A stretch of DNA of 64,000 bases from Pseudacidobacterium ailaaui (GCF_000688455.1 NZ_JIAL01000001.1:2759001-2823000); one strand, 5' to 3'; counted from the stretch's first letter, positions 35,594 through 45,197 are shown. Translations and numbers: made by a program. The notes: generated by a model from the letters alone, not told the origin.

Positions 35594-37693
35594 ATGGCAG
35601 ATTTTCTATTTGAGATTGGACTCGAAGAAGTGCCGGCGCGCATGATTGCTTCGGCGCAGGATGAGCTTTACAGACGCATTACCGAACTGCTGACGCGCGA
35701 AAATCTATTGCCAGCGGTGGACGGAGTTTCTTTTTCTACCCCTCGTCGCCTTGCCATCTGGGTGAAGGGAGTCCTTCCGCATCAGGCCGATTCAGAGGAA
35801 CAGATTATCGGCCCGTCCTGGAGCATTGCTTTTAAGGATGGGATGCCCACCGCAGCAGCACAGGCGTTTGCCCGCAAGGCGGGAGTAGACATCTCTGCGT
35901 TGTGGAAAATCGCAACACCAAAGGGCGAGTATGCTGCAGCGAAAGTATTACGCAAGGGACGTGCAGCATCCGAGGTCCTGGCCGAACACCTTCCCAAAGA
36001 ACTGGCTGCGCTCTATTGGCCCAAAAACATGTATTGGCGTGCGGGTAAGCCGGAGAGGTTTGTGCGTCCAATAAAGTGGATTTTGGCCCTTCTCGACCAT
36101 GTCATTGTTCCAGTAGAGTTTGCTGGTGTTCATGCTGGAAATCTGAGCTATGGTCACCGCATATTACACGGAGGGCACGCCGTCACCGTCAATCACCCGG
36201 CAGAGTATCCTGTTGTGCTGGAAAAGGCCAAGGTCCTTGTAGACGTGGAGGTGCGGCGTCAGCGAATTCGCAAGGCGCTTGATGGGGCAACACGCACAAT
36301 TTCGGGCGCACGCTGGCGCGAAGATGAGGATCTGGTCCAAACAGTGACCCATCTTACAGAGTGGCCGACTGTTTTACTTGGCGGCTTTGATCCGGATTAT
36401 CTGTCGTTGCCGGAAGAGGTGCTGGTGACGGTCATGCGTGATCACCAGAAGTATTTTGCAGTTGAAGATGCATCGGGTAAGCTGCTGCCGCACTTTCTCG
36501 CAGTATTGAATACAGAGATGGACGAACGTGGCGTGGCTGTAGTTCGTCACGGGAATGAACGTGTCCTGCGGGCACGCTTCAACGATGCACGTTTTTTCTG
36601 GACCGTGGATCAGAAAATACCGATCGAAGAACGTGTGGAAATGCTTCGATCTGTGACTTTCCAGAAAGACCTTGGAAGTTATTTTGACAAAACAGGTGCA
36701 AACCTTCACATTGCAGATCAGATTGCTTCCTTCGTGATTGGCCGCGGGCATGCCGTGGACAAAGATGCATTGTTGAAGGCAGTCCGCCTGGCAAAAGCCG
36801 ACCTGACTACAGAACTAGTCAAGGAATTTACTGAGCTCCAGGGAGTTGTTGGTGGTCTTTATGCGCGGGCCCAGGGACTGGGTGAGACGGTTGCAAAGGC
36901 CATCTATACACAATATCTTCCCACATCCGCAGAAGACGCGATTCCAGACAGTGCGGAAGGGCAAATTCTGGGGCTTGCGGATCGCATCCAAACCATTACT
37001 GCTATGTTTGCGATTGGGCTTGAGCCGACAGGATCCAAAGATCCATTCGCCCTGCGGCGGGCTGCAAACGGCGTGGTCAAAATTCTTGCTGAATCCAATC
37101 TTCCCTTGGGGCTCTCTGATTTATTGGAGGCCTCTCGGCAATCAGGAATCTCCATGGCCAGCTCTCTGTCCGGCTTCTTCCAGGAGCGCGTCGAGTTTTA
37201 TCTCCGGGAGGTTCGTAGATTCAACTATGACATTGTGCATGCTGTGCTGGCAGTTGGATATGATGACGTACGCGACGCAATTGCCAGAGCTGATGCCCTT
37301 ACATCTGTGCGAGGTTCTGCGGACTTCGTTGCCATCTCCGCCGCATTCAAGCGCATTAAGAACATCCTGCGTCAAGCGGAAGAAAAGGAAGATGGAAAAG
37401 AGGACCAGGTAACGGTTGTGGACAGCAAGCTGTTGGTTGATCCGGCTGAAGTGGCGCTTTTTTCAGAGATGGAAAAACTGATTCCTGTGGTTGAATCCCT
37501 GCGCGCTGAGAAGAATTATCAGGAGGCCCTCGAACAGATCGCCACGCTTCGCCCGCATGTGGACCTGTTTTTTGACAAAGTAATGGTCATGGCCACAGAC
37601 ACTGCTTTGCGGCGGAACCGTATTCAGCTTCTGGACACTATATTCAATGGGTTTTCCTCAATTGCGGACTTCTCAGAGATTGTAGCTTCGTAG
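35594..37693 (+). CDS. glyS: Glycine--tRNA ligase, beta subunit
   Basis: The 699-residue beta subunit binds tRNA-Gly and completes the enzyme. Typical segments are MADFLFEIGLEEVPARM at the start, GPSWSIAFKDG, AGHRILHGGH-like motif, VMRDHQKYF, and an HD-like region (GVVGGLYARAQG, then QILGLADRIQT). The C-terminal anticodon-binding domain contains FDKVMVMA. ATG 35594 is the family start; the frame is open further upstream but that part overlaps glyQ. Adjacent glyQ-glyS is the usual order. Confidence 0.97.
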   Translation: MADFLFEIGLEEVPARMIASAQDELYRRITELLTRENLLPAVDGVSFSTPRRLAIWVKGVLPHQADSEEQIIGPSWSIAFKDGMPTAAAQAFARKAGVDISALWKIATPKGEYAAAKVLRKGRAASEVLAEHLPKELAALYWPKNMYWRAGKPERFVRPIKWILALLDHVIVPVEFAGVHAGNLSYGHRILHGGHAVTVNHPAEYPVVLEKAKVLVDVEVRRQRIRKALDGATRTISGARWREDEDLVQTVTHLTEWPTVLLGGFDPDYLSLPEEVLVTVMRDHQKYFAVEDASGKLLPHFLAVLNTEMDERGVAVVRHGNERVLRARFNDARFFWTVDQKIPIEERVEMLRSVTFQKDLGSYFDKTGANLHIADQIASFVIGRGHAVDKDALLKAVRLAKADLTTELVKEFTELQGVVGGLYARAQGLGETVAKAIYTQYLPTSAEDAIPDSAEGQILGLADRIQTITAMFAIGLEPTGSKDPFALRRAANGVVKILAESNLPLGLSDLLEASRQSGISMASSLSGFFQERVEFYLREVRRFNYDIVHAVLAVGYDDVRDAIARADALTSVRGSADFVAISAAFKRIKNILRQAEEKEDGKEDQVTVVDSKLLVDPAEVALFSEMEKLIPVVESLRAEKNYQEALEQIATLRPHVDLFFDKVMVMATDTALRRNRIQLLDTIFNGFSSIADFSEIVAS

Positions 37694-37753
37694 ATCGCAG
37701 TGGAAGTTTAGGCCTAGGGCCGCTCAGCTTTCTGCTACCCTCATCTTTTGTGT

Positions 37754-39010
37754 ATGCAGACAGATCTATTGCCCCAATTTCGAGCGCTCACTGCTCCCCA
37801 GAGACATGCATTGCTTGCCTCTTTTCTGGGCTGGACTCTTGATGCATTTGATTACTTCCTATTGGTCTTCTGTATTTCCGCCATTGCAGAAGATTTCCAT
37901 ACACGCACGTCTGTTGTTGCAGAGTCATTATTTCTCACACTAGCTTTTCGCCCGTTTGGCGCATTTTTGTTTGGCATTCTGGCCGATCGTTACGGGCGTC
38001 GCCCCGTACTCATGCTGAATGTAGCCTGTTATTCTGTTTTTGAATTGTCTTGCGCCTTTGTACCGTCCATCCACGCCTTGTTTGTTCTGCGTGCTCTTTT
38101 TGGGATTGCTATGGGAGGGGAATGGGGAGTAGGAGCAGCATTGGCTTTAGAAACGTTGCCTAAAGAAGGCCGAGGGTTCTTTTCCGGATTGCTGCAGGAA
38201 GGATATGCCGTTGGATATCTGGTAGCGGCGGCAACCTATGCCCTGTTCTATCGGCCTCTCACGCATGTTTATTGGTATGGCCATAGCTTAGGTTGGCGTG
38301 GGTTATTTGTTGTGGGGGCCATGCCAGCGCTTTTGATCTTCTATATTGCCGGCAGTGTGGAAGAATCGCCCGTGTGGCGAGATGGCCAGCGCAACGTCGC
38401 GAAAGCGGGTCTCTCTTTCACGGATCTTAAAAAATATTTCGCAACTTTCTTCTTTCTCGTGCTGTTGATGAGTGGCTTTAATTTGTTTTCCCACGGTACA
38501 CAAGATCTGTATCCTACTTTTCTGCAGAAAGACCATCACTCGTCTGCTGCGATGACGGGAATGATAGCCATGATTTATAACGTCGGCGCACTGCTGGGAG
38601 GTATATTTTTCGGAGCTATCTCAGAGCGGATTGGAAGAAAACGCGCTATCATCGCAGCGGCATTCCTTTCCTTGCCTGTAATACCTCTCTTTGCGCTGGG
38701 CCACTCCTTTTCCGTGCTGGCTGCGGGAGCATTTTTGATGCAGTTTATGGTGCAAGGGGCCTGGGGAGTAGTTCCGGCATATCTTACCGAGCTTTCGCCT
38801 GCACCAGTACGAGCTACTTTCCCTGGACTGGCCTATCAGTTGGGGAACCTGATTGCATCGCGCAGTGCTGTCATACAGGCAAGATTTGCAGAACATTACG
38901 GTAGTTTTTCTGTTGTTATGGCCGGAACTGTCGCCATCGTGGCGATTTATCTTGTCTGCATAACAGCTTTTGGTCGGGAGTCAAAAGGGATGAACATGTC
39001 TTCAGAATAA
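37754..39010 (+). CDS. MFS transporter, sialate:H+ symporter (SHS)-like family
   Basis: The 418-residue protein has twelve predicted membrane segments and the MFS motif GILADRYGRRPVL between segments 2 and 3, repeated in weaker form as GAISERIGRKRA. LGWTLDAFDYFLLVFCISAI at the N-terminus is typical of SHS-type carriers, which import sialic acid or lactate-like monocarboxylates; related groups carry aromatic acids. Its substrate cannot be read from sequence. It is followed by hppD on the other strand, so an aromatic-acid role is possible but speculative. Confidence 0.83.
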   Translation: MQTDLLPQFRALTAPQRHALLASFLGWTLDAFDYFLLVFCISAIAEDFHTRTSVVAESLFLTLAFRPFGAFLFGILADRYGRRPVLMLNVACYSVFELSCAFVPSIHALFVLRALFGIAMGGEWGVGAALALETLPKEGRGFFSGLLQEGYAVGYLVAAATYALFYRPLTHVYWYGHSLGWRGLFVVGAMPALLIFYIAGSVEESPVWRDGQRNVAKAGLSFTDLKKYFATFFFLVLLMSGFNLFSHGTQDLYPTFLQKDHHSSAAMTGMIAMIYNVGALLGGIFFGAISERIGRKRAIIAAAFLSLPVIPLFALGHSFSVLAAGAFLMQFMVQGAWGVVPAYLTELSPAPVRATFPGLAYQLGNLIASRSAVIQARFAEHYGSFSVVMAGTVAIVAIYLVCITAFGRESKGMNMSSE

Positions 39011-39019
39011 CATTGGCTT

Positions 39020-39048
39020 TCGATACCAGCTTAGGTCAAACTTATAAA
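39020..39048 (+). promoter_or_regulatory. Possible sigma-70 promoter
   Basis: TCGATA (39020-39025) and TATAAA (39043-39048) are separated by 17 bases. It would start a transcript just downstream of the MFS gene stop and in front of the small frame at 39102. Four of six and five of six consensus bases match. Confidence 0.3.
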
Positions 39049-39101
39049 ATCTTTACAAAAATCTTTTGCATCACTTATTCTAGATCATTTCATCTATATA
39101 A

Positions 39102-39239
39102 GTGGACCCCAAACTTATTGCTCTTTACGTGCTGTCTACATTTGTAGTGTTGGGAATCAGCTTCCTGCTATGGGTACTTTTCAAATTTTGCGAGGAGATG
39201 AAAAGAAAAAAGAAGGTAGAAAAGCGTGACGGCATGTAA
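39102..39239 (+). CDS. Possible small single-span membrane protein, 45 residues
   Basis: A GTG-started frame encodes a short N-terminus, one hydrophobic span (LIALYVLSTFVVLGISFLLW) and a strongly basic tail (KRKKKVEKRD), the typical layout of small bacterial membrane proteins. No ribosome-binding site is visible, but a promoter-like pair lies upstream. The stop codon falls in the loop of the hppD terminator hairpin. It occupies most of the 250-base gap between the MFS gene and hppD. Confidence 0.35.
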   Translation: MDPKLIALYVLSTFVVLGISFLLWVLFKFCEEMKRKKKVEKRDGM

Positions 39240-39248
39240 CCGTCACGC
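39224..39248 (-). terminator. Intrinsic terminator after hppD
   Basis: GCGTGACGG (39224-39232) and CCGTCACGC (39240-39248) form a perfect 9-base stem with a 7-base loop; on the minus strand it is followed by TTTT. It lies 12 bases past the hppD stop. Confidence 0.75.
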
Positions 39249-39259
39249 TGGGTAATTTC

Positions 39260-40384
39260 TTAGAGATTGCCGCGTGCAGCTTGCTCGCGTTCAATGGCTT
39301 CAAACAGGGCCTTAAAGTTTCCTTTGCCAAAACTACGGCTGCCCTTCCGTTGGATAATCTCATAAAAAAGGGTCGGGCGATCTTCTACGGGACGAGTGAA
39401 TATCTGTAGCATATAACCTTCATCGTCACGATCCACCAGGATGCCCAGTTTTTCCAGCTCTTGCACGGGCTCATCGATCTTTCCAACACGTTTTTCCAGT
39501 TCGGTGTAATAGGTGTGCGGCACCCTCAGGAACTCAACACCTTGCATCTGCAGTTGCGAGACGGTGTGAAGAATGTCGTTTGTCGCCAGAGCGATATGTT
39601 GTACTCCGGGTCCGTGATAAAACTCAAGATACTCTTCCACCTGGGATTTTTTCCGTCCCTCTGCTGGTTCGTTGATGGGAAACTTGATGCGCCCGTTGCC
39701 ATTGGCCATCACCTTAGACATAAGTGCAGAATATTCCGTGGAAATATCTTTATCATCAAAGTGCTGGTACAGCGAAAAGCCCATGATGTCGGCATAAAAA
39801 TCCACCCAGCGGTTCATCTCGTTCCAGCCGACATTTCCCACCATGTGGTCAATGTGCAGCAATCCTACAGGACGTGCCAATGTGTCTTCCTGCACGGGAT
39901 GAAAGCCGGGCATAAATACGCCTTTGTAATCAGCGCGTTCCACAAAGGTATGCACGGTGTCTCCGTAGGTGGCGATGGTGGCCAGACGAAGTGTTCCATG
40001 TTCATCATGCAGTTCAAAGGGCTCACGCACACTTCGTGCACCGCGTCGGGTCGTTTCCTTCCAGGCAAATTTTGCATCATCTACCCAAAGCGCAATATCG
40101 TGTACGCCGTCGCCATGACGATGAACATGCTCAGCAATATCGTTGTCTGGTCGCAGTGCAGTGGTAAGTACAAAGCGCACTTTGCCTTGCTGTAAAACGT
40201 AGGAGGCCCGGTTTCGTACGCCGGTCTCTGGGCCCGCATAGGCCACCAGCTTCATGCCAAACGCAAGACGATAGTAGTACGCCGCCTGCCTTGCATTGCC
40301 AACATAAAACTCCACATAGTCCGTACCGTTTAAGGGCAGGAAATCTCTTTGTGTTTGTACTTCCGGATGCGCAAGAGTAGACAT
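39260..40384 (-). CDS. hppD: 4-hydroxyphenylpyruvate dioxygenase
   Basis: HPPD turns 4-hydroxyphenylpyruvate into homogentisate, the second step of tyrosine breakdown and a precursor for tocopherol- or pyomelanin-type products. The 374-residue enzyme has the vicinal-oxygen-chelate fold with iron ligands His180 (LLHIDHMVGN), His263 (GPGVQHIAL) and Glu342 (LFYEIIQRKG), and the C-terminal helix. It is divergent from pncA. A perfect 12-base palindrome lies 17-28 bases upstream of the start. Homogentisate dioxygenase is not in the window. Confidence 0.97.
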   Translation of the reverse strand: MSTLAHPEVQTQRDFLPLNGTDYVEFYVGNARQAAYYYRLAFGMKLVAYAGPETGVRNRASYVLQQGKVRFVLTTALRPDNDIAEHVHRHGDGVHDIALWVDDAKFAWKETTRRGARSVREPFELHDEHGTLRLATIATYGDTVHTFVERADYKGVFMPGFHPVQEDTLARPVGLLHIDHMVGNVGWNEMNRWVDFYADIMGFSLYQHFDDKDISTEYSALMSKVMANGNGRIKFPINEPAEGRKKSQVEEYLEFYHGPGVQHIALATNDILHTVSQLQMQGVEFLRVPHTYYTELEKRVGKIDEPVQELEKLGILVDRDDEGYMLQIFTRPVEDRPTLFYEIIQRKGSRSFGKGNFKALFEAIEREQAARGNL

Positions 40385-40400
40385 TGGTGCAACTCCATTG

Positions 40401-40412
40401 ACTGAATTCAGT
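40401..40412. promoter_or_regulatory. Palindrome in the hppD-pncA divergent promoter region
   Basis: ACTGAATTCAGT is a perfect 12-base palindrome 17-28 bases upstream of the hppD start. Such a site could be an operator for a dimeric repressor of hppD. On the minus strand TTGACC lies just beyond it as a -35 candidate. Confidence 0.35.
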
Positions 40413-40498
40413 GCGCCTGGTCAACGACCCTGTTCTGAGGCGACCTATTAACATATACCCTGAAGTGTGCAGTTGGAAAGTGCGGGGAATTCATACCA

Positions 40499-41149
40499 AT
40501 GACCGTCAAGATTACACCGCAAGACGTTCTGATCGTTATTGATCTGCAAAAGGATTTTTGCCCTGGAGGAGCGCTGGCCGTTCCGCAAGGTGATGAAATT
40601 CTTCCCCTCGTCAATTGGCTTGTCCGTCAGTTCCCACATGTTGTGCTGACCCAGGATTGGCACCCCAAAGACCATCTGTCATTTGCTTCCAATTATCCTG
40701 GCAGATCTGTATTCGATACGATTGAAACGGACTATGGCATGCAGACCCTTTGGCCTGACCACTGCGTGCAGGGAAGTGAAGGGGCAGAATTCCACCCCGC
40801 ACTTGACATCACCCGTGCACAGCTGATTCTGCGCAAAGGCTTCCACCGCGACGTGGATTCTTATTCTGCCTTTCAGGAAAATGATCGCATTACGAAGACA
40901 GGACTCACGGCATATCTGCACGAACTTGGTTTCAAACGCGTTTTTCTCGCAGGGCTTGCTTATGACTACTGTGTACGATACTCAGCAGTGGACGCCAAGT
41001 CCGCAGGGTTTGAGGTTGTAGTCATTGAAGATGCATGCCGTGCAATGGGTCATGGCCACTCTGTAGAAGAAACTCGACGCGAATTTATGGAGTATTGCGT
41101 CCAAACACTATATTGTGGGGATTTAAAGAGCGAGTCAATTTATCGTTAA
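40499..41149 (+). CDS. pncA: Nicotinamidase
   Basis: PncA hydrolyses nicotinamide to nicotinate for NAD recycling. The 216-residue isochorismatase-fold enzyme has the catalytic triad Asp15 (VIDLQKDF), Lys113 (LRKGFHRD) and Cys158 (AYDYCVR), and the metal ligands Asp53, His55 and His59 (TQDWHPKDH). Length is normal. It is divergent from hppD. A low-energy hairpin overlaps its stop codon. Confidence 0.95.
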   Translation: MTVKITPQDVLIVIDLQKDFCPGGALAVPQGDEILPLVNWLVRQFPHVVLTQDWHPKDHLSFASNYPGRSVFDTIETDYGMQTLWPDHCVQGSEGAEFHPALDITRAQLILRKGFHRDVDSYSAFQENDRITKTGLTAYLHELGFKRVFLAGLAYDYCVRYSAVDAKSAGFEVVVIEDACRAMGHGHSVEETRREFMEYCVQTLYCGDLKSESIYR

Positions 41150-41153
41150 ATTG
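41136..41153 (+). terminator. Weak hairpin at the end of pncA
   Basis: CAATTTA (41136-41142) and TAAATTG (41147-41153) form a perfect but AT-rich 7-base stem with a TCGT loop, followed by the T-rich stretch TCTGTTTGTTG. The pncA stop codon is in the second arm. Confidence 0.35.
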
Positions 41154-41161
41154 TCTGTTTG

Positions 41162-41191
41162 TTGATAAGGTTTATGAATAGAGGATAAAAT
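41162..41191 (+). promoter_or_regulatory. Possible sigma-70 promoter for the TonB-dependent receptor
   Basis: TTGATA (41162-41167) and TAAAAT (41186-41191) are separated by 18 bases; each matches five of six consensus positions. It would give a 5' leader of about 150 bases before ATG 41347, in which I recognise no riboswitch. Confidence 0.45.
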
Positions 41192-41346
41192 CTGCTTACC
41201 CTTGATGAAAAGAATGTAACAAAACCAATTTCTTAAGCTTCCCTTCAGAAATAGAACTCTACCTTCAAACCTGCCCGGGACAACTTCAAGCCCTGCATAA
41301 CGAGCAAGGTCGTGCTCCTGGGAATCTTTCCGGAGGGTAGAAGTCC

Positions 41347-44229
41347 ATGATTAAGTGGATAGCCGTGATATTCGTTGCCATCCCGTTGTTACTATCCAGA
41401 CTCTCAGCACAAACTGGAACTGGCGCAATTGTTGGAACAGTACAAGATGCAGCAGGGGCTGTTTTGGTAAGTGCGAAGATTGAAGTTGATCCGGTAGGGA
41501 GACAGACTACGAGCGACGATCAGGGATCATTTCGGCTTTCGAATCTACCCGCAGGGCAGTACACACTGAAAGCAACCTATGTTGGCTTTAAGGCTTTCGA
41601 GACTACTGTGAATGTGGCAGCGGGACAAACCTTGACTTTTAATGTAGTCCTTCAAGTAGCATCTGAGGCCGATACTGTAATGGTCACAGCACCACGCCTT
41701 CAGGGCGATGCCGAGGCGGTAAATGTCGAGCGTATGTCGGCTGAAATTGTGCAGGTGGAACCAGAAGGTGTCATCACCAGTCTGCCGAATAACAACATTG
41801 CTGATGCGGTGGGACGACTGCCCAGTGTCTCTCTGGAAAGGGATGAGGGTGAGGGCAAATACATTCAGATTCGCGGAACCGAGCCTAGGTTAAGCAACGT
41901 CACCATTAACGGAATCAACCTTCCTGCTCCGGAAGTAACGGTGCGCAACATCAAGCTGGATGCTGTTCCGGCAGATGTAGTCGAACGGATCGAGGTGTAT
42001 AAAACGCTCGCTGCTGACCAGGATGCGGACGCAATTGGTGGCACCGTAAACCTTGTGACCAAAACAGCACAAGACAAGCCGCTTTACGCGCTGAGTGGAA
42101 CTGCTGGCTACAATCCTCTTCAGAATGGCTACTGGCGTGGAGGTTTCGATGGCACCTTCGGTCAGCGCTTCGGCACAAACAAGAATTTTGGGTTTTTGTT
42201 GGGTGGGACATGGGACCGCACGAACCGCGGCATTGATGATCTGGAGCCGAGTCAGACTTACGGAACGCTGCCCAGCGGACAGAACATCGCTTATATCAAC
42301 AGCGAAGATCTGCGATCTTACACTTACTACCGCACACGATACGGCTTTGATCTCGGGATCGATGATCGAATCACCCCTACAATGACTGCTTATTTGAAGG
42401 GCCTATATGCTGACTTTCATGACTATGGAGAAGCATGGGTCTATACCCCAAACTCTGGTGCCCTTACCGGCACGAATAGCAGTCAGATCACCTTTGACCA
42501 TACCGGAAACTGGCAATACCGCCATTACATCCGCAGACCCGACCAGCAGGTCTTCAGTTTCCTTACTGGTGCAAGGCATGATCTAAAATCCGATACGATC
42601 GTCTACGAATTTGCGGCATCCCGCGGACACAATATCGGCGGTCAGGCCTTCCCGACCACTTATTTTCAGGGCCCGTCTGGTGTTACGTTTGCGCAGAACA
42701 ACAGTGACCCATATCGACCCAGGCTTTATGCCACAGACGGGACCAATGGCTTTGACGCGTCCCAATATGGCGTCAGCGAGACAGACTTCTACACTTATCA
42801 CGCAACGCAACTCAATTATGAAGGCGATGCTTCGCTGGCGCACAATTATGCGACGGCGGGACACCCCAGCACGTTTTCCATCGGGGTCAGGATCCGCAAT
42901 TCTTACTCTACGCAGCGGCAGACGAATAATAGATACACGCCGTCTGGCGCCAGCCCATTTATGCTTTCCAGTGTTCTCGGGACTTACACCAATCCAACCT
43001 ACTACAACAGAACATTCGCCATTGGCGGACAAGCATTTGGACCTGCTTCTTCTTACAACAAAATCCTGAATGCTTTTGAGGCGAATTCCAGCGCCTTTGT
43101 GCTCGATAGCGTAAATGCTGTCAGCACGGAAGCCCAGGCTTTCTTCAACGCGGATGAGAGAATTTCAGCAGGTTATCTGGAAGACGTAATTTATTTTGGG
43201 AAGTTTCGCCTCCAGGGTGGTGTCCGCTTCGATAATGACGCTACACATTTTCTGGCAAACAACGTAACGGCAAACCAAGACGCTCAAGGCAATCCATTGA
43301 CGCCTACAGTGGTCCCCGTCCGGCAAGACGCAAACTATTTCAATGTTCTGCCGAGTGTCGCGCTACAGTATCAATTTCAGTTAAACAGCAATCTGCGCAT
43401 TGTCTACGGGCGAGGCATTGCGCGGCCGAACATTGGTGATCTGGTTCCAGCCACGGTAGTTGATCCAAATCAGACCCCATATCCAACCATTACCACAGGA
43501 AACCCGAATTTAAAGCCTACAAAGGGAAATAACATTGACGTGTTAGTAGAACATTTCTTTCAGCCATTGGGCATCTTGCAGGCCGGATACTTCTATAAAC
43601 AACTTTCAGATCCCATATACCCTGTTGCCACTCTTATTCCCAATTACAACAATACAGGCAAGACGTATCAACAGACCCAGTCCATCAATGGCCCGAACGC
43701 CAGCATTCAGGGTTTTGAAGCAGAATGGGAGCAGCAATTTTCGTTTCTTCCTGGAATACTGCGTGGCTTTGGGGTGAATGCAAACTATAGCTATGCAACA
43801 TCCAGAGTTACTTTCCCTGCCGATTTTGACGGCGGACGTACGGACCATCCTCATCTCGATCGTATGGCGCCGAATAACTATAACTTCAACCTTACCTATG
43901 ATCTGGGCCGTTTCTCTTCGCGGTTTGCCATCAGTCACAACGATGCTAGCATCGCTGCGTATCAGTGGTCTGCGTCCACTGGAGCTGCCAATGATCCTAT
44001 CCTTGGGCTCAAAGGTCCAACAGGGGACAACTATTTTTATCCGCATACGCAATTCGATGTGCAGGGAAGTTATCGCGTCTACAAGCATCTGCAAGTCATT
44101 GCTTCCGGACTCAATCTCAGCAATGAAGTTTTTGGCTTCTATAACGGTAGTGGCATTTATCCGGTACAGCGGGAATATTACAGGCCGACCGTCTCCTTCG
44201 GGCTTCGCTGGAAACTGTCCGGTGAATGA
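41347..44229 (+). CDS. TonB-dependent outer-membrane receptor with N-terminal carboxypeptidase-regulatory-like domain
   Basis: The 960-residue precursor has a signal peptide (about 1-21), a carboxypeptidase-regulatory-like beta domain (about 25-110), a plug domain (about 125-240) and a 22-strand type barrel. The plug shows NNNIADAVGRLPSVSLERD, YIQIRGTEPRLSNVTINGI and a DADAIGGTVNLVTK end, typical of the TonB-Xanthomonas/Caulobacter group that imports sugars and other scavenged compounds. GIARPNIGDLVP and the final SFGLRWKL mark barrel strands. The protein ends in SGE after the last strand rather than in an aromatic residue. GGAGG lies eight bases before the ATG. No substrate-specific neighbour is adjacent; the closest sugar genes are 2.4 kb downstream. 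Confidence 0.92.
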   Translation: MIKWIAVIFVAIPLLLSRLSAQTGTGAIVGTVQDAAGAVLVSAKIEVDPVGRQTTSDDQGSFRLSNLPAGQYTLKATYVGFKAFETTVNVAAGQTLTFNVVLQVASEADTVMVTAPRLQGDAEAVNVERMSAEIVQVEPEGVITSLPNNNIADAVGRLPSVSLERDEGEGKYIQIRGTEPRLSNVTINGINLPAPEVTVRNIKLDAVPADVVERIEVYKTLAADQDADAIGGTVNLVTKTAQDKPLYALSGTAGYNPLQNGYWRGGFDGTFGQRFGTNKNFGFLLGGTWDRTNRGIDDLEPSQTYGTLPSGQNIAYINSEDLRSYTYYRTRYGFDLGIDDRITPTMTAYLKGLYADFHDYGEAWVYTPNSGALTGTNSSQITFDHTGNWQYRHYIRRPDQQVFSFLTGARHDLKSDTIVYEFAASRGHNIGGQAFPTTYFQGPSGVTFAQNNSDPYRPRLYATDGTNGFDASQYGVSETDFYTYHATQLNYEGDASLAHNYATAGHPSTFSIGVRIRNSYSTQRQTNNRYTPSGASPFMLSSVLGTYTNPTYYNRTFAIGGQAFGPASSYNKILNAFEANSSAFVLDSVNAVSTEAQAFFNADERISAGYLEDVIYFGKFRLQGGVRFDNDATHFLANNVTANQDAQGNPLTPTVVPVRQDANYFNVLPSVALQYQFQLNSNLRIVYGRGIARPNIGDLVPATVVDPNQTPYPTITTGNPNLKPTKGNNIDVLVEHFFQPLGILQAGYFYKQLSDPIYPVATLIPNYNNTGKTYQQTQSINGPNASIQGFEAEWEQQFSFLPGILRGFGVNANYSYATSRVTFPADFDGGRTDHPHLDRMAPNNYNFNLTYDLGRFSSRFAISHNDASIAAYQWSASTGAANDPILGLKGPTGDNYFYPHTQFDVQGSYRVYKHLQVIASGLNLSNEVFGFYNGSGIYPVQREYYRPTVSFGLRWKLSGE

Positions 44230-44352
44230 TGACCCTGCACGCAGAGGCGGACATTGATTTTGGTAGAGTTGTCCGTCTCTGCTCCGCCTTGATTGACATC
44301 TCTCGTCTTGAAGTGTAATCCTCAAGAGTTTTGGGTTGAGGAGTATGAAAAG

Positions 44353-45102
44353 ATGACACCTGCATCTGCACACCTGCAAATCGCCGGGCCATACCTTATT
44401 CAGCAGGACTGGAAATCTTATTCACGCGAGCAACATGCTGTCTGGTCAGAGCTAGTGCGCCGTCGCATTCCCCAGCTCGAAGAGCATGCCTGCACGGAGT
44501 ATCTCGATGGCTTTCATCAGATCGGTCTGCGTGAAGACAGGATTCCGGACCTGGCTGCCGTCAATCAACGCCTTGGGCCGCGTACTGGGTGGAACGCAAC
44601 TCCAGTCAGTGGTTTTCTTCCTCCGGATGCCTTCTTTGAAATGCTGGCAGCGCGGCAATTCCCAACCACAACCTATATCCGCTCGCGCGAAGCGATGGAA
44701 TACACACCGGAACCGGACATTTTTCATGATGTCTTCGGACATGTACCAATGCATGCGCACCCTGTCTTTGCCGACTTCCTGCAGCACTATGGGCGTGTAT
44801 GCCTGGCTTTAATAGACAATAAGAAGAAGCTTGAACAGATGGGGCGCATCTTCTGGTTTACGGTAGAGTTTGGCGTCATCCGGCAAAGCGGAAAAATCAA
44901 ACTTTACGGCAGCGGTCTGATCTCGTCTCATGGTGAGTCCACGCATGTCATCCAGGGAGGGCCGGAAATTCGCGACTTCAATCTTGACCAGGTTATGGCA
45001 CAGCAGGTCAATGTATCCGAAATGCAAAAAGTGCTTTATGCTGTGGAATCCTTTGACCAGATTTATCAGGCAGTGCAGGATGCTGAACAGCGCCTAATGT
45101 AG
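44353..45102 (+). CDS. phhA: Phenylalanine 4-monooxygenase
   Basis: PhhA hydroxylates phenylalanine to tyrosine using tetrahydropterin. The 249-residue enzyme matches the bacterial single-domain form: iron ligands His125 and His130 in FHDVFGHVPMH and Glu172 in WFTVEFGV, plus GLISSHGES. ATG 44353 is chosen; the frame is open to a TTG 60 bases earlier. It is convergent with ilvE, and hppD lies 4 kb upstream on the other strand. The pterin dehydratase PhhB is not in the window. Confidence 0.95.
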   Translation: MTPASAHLQIAGPYLIQQDWKSYSREQHAVWSELVRRRIPQLEEHACTEYLDGFHQIGLREDRIPDLAAVNQRLGPRTGWNATPVSGFLPPDAFFEMLAARQFPTTTYIRSREAMEYTPEPDIFHDVFGHVPMHAHPVFADFLQHYGRVCLALIDNKKKLEQMGRIFWFTVEFGVIRQSGKIKLYGSGLISSHGESTHVIQGGPEIRDFNLDQVMAQQVNVSEMQKVLYAVESFDQIYQAVQDAEQRLM

Positions 45103-45150
45103 CCAAGAGTCGCAAATGTGGTTTTGCGGAAGCGGTTTTCAGAACAAAGA

Positions 45151-45175
45151 AATGGGTGGCATTTCGCCACCCATT
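45151..45175. terminator. Bidirectional terminator between phhA and ilvE
   Basis: AATGGGTGGC (45151-45160) and GCCACCCATT (45166-45175) form a perfect 10-base stem with a 5-base loop. A CGTTTT tail follows on the plus strand and TCTTTG on the minus strand. It lies between two convergent genes. Confidence 0.8.
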
Positions 45176-45197
45176 CGTTTTGAGTGCGATGCAGAGC

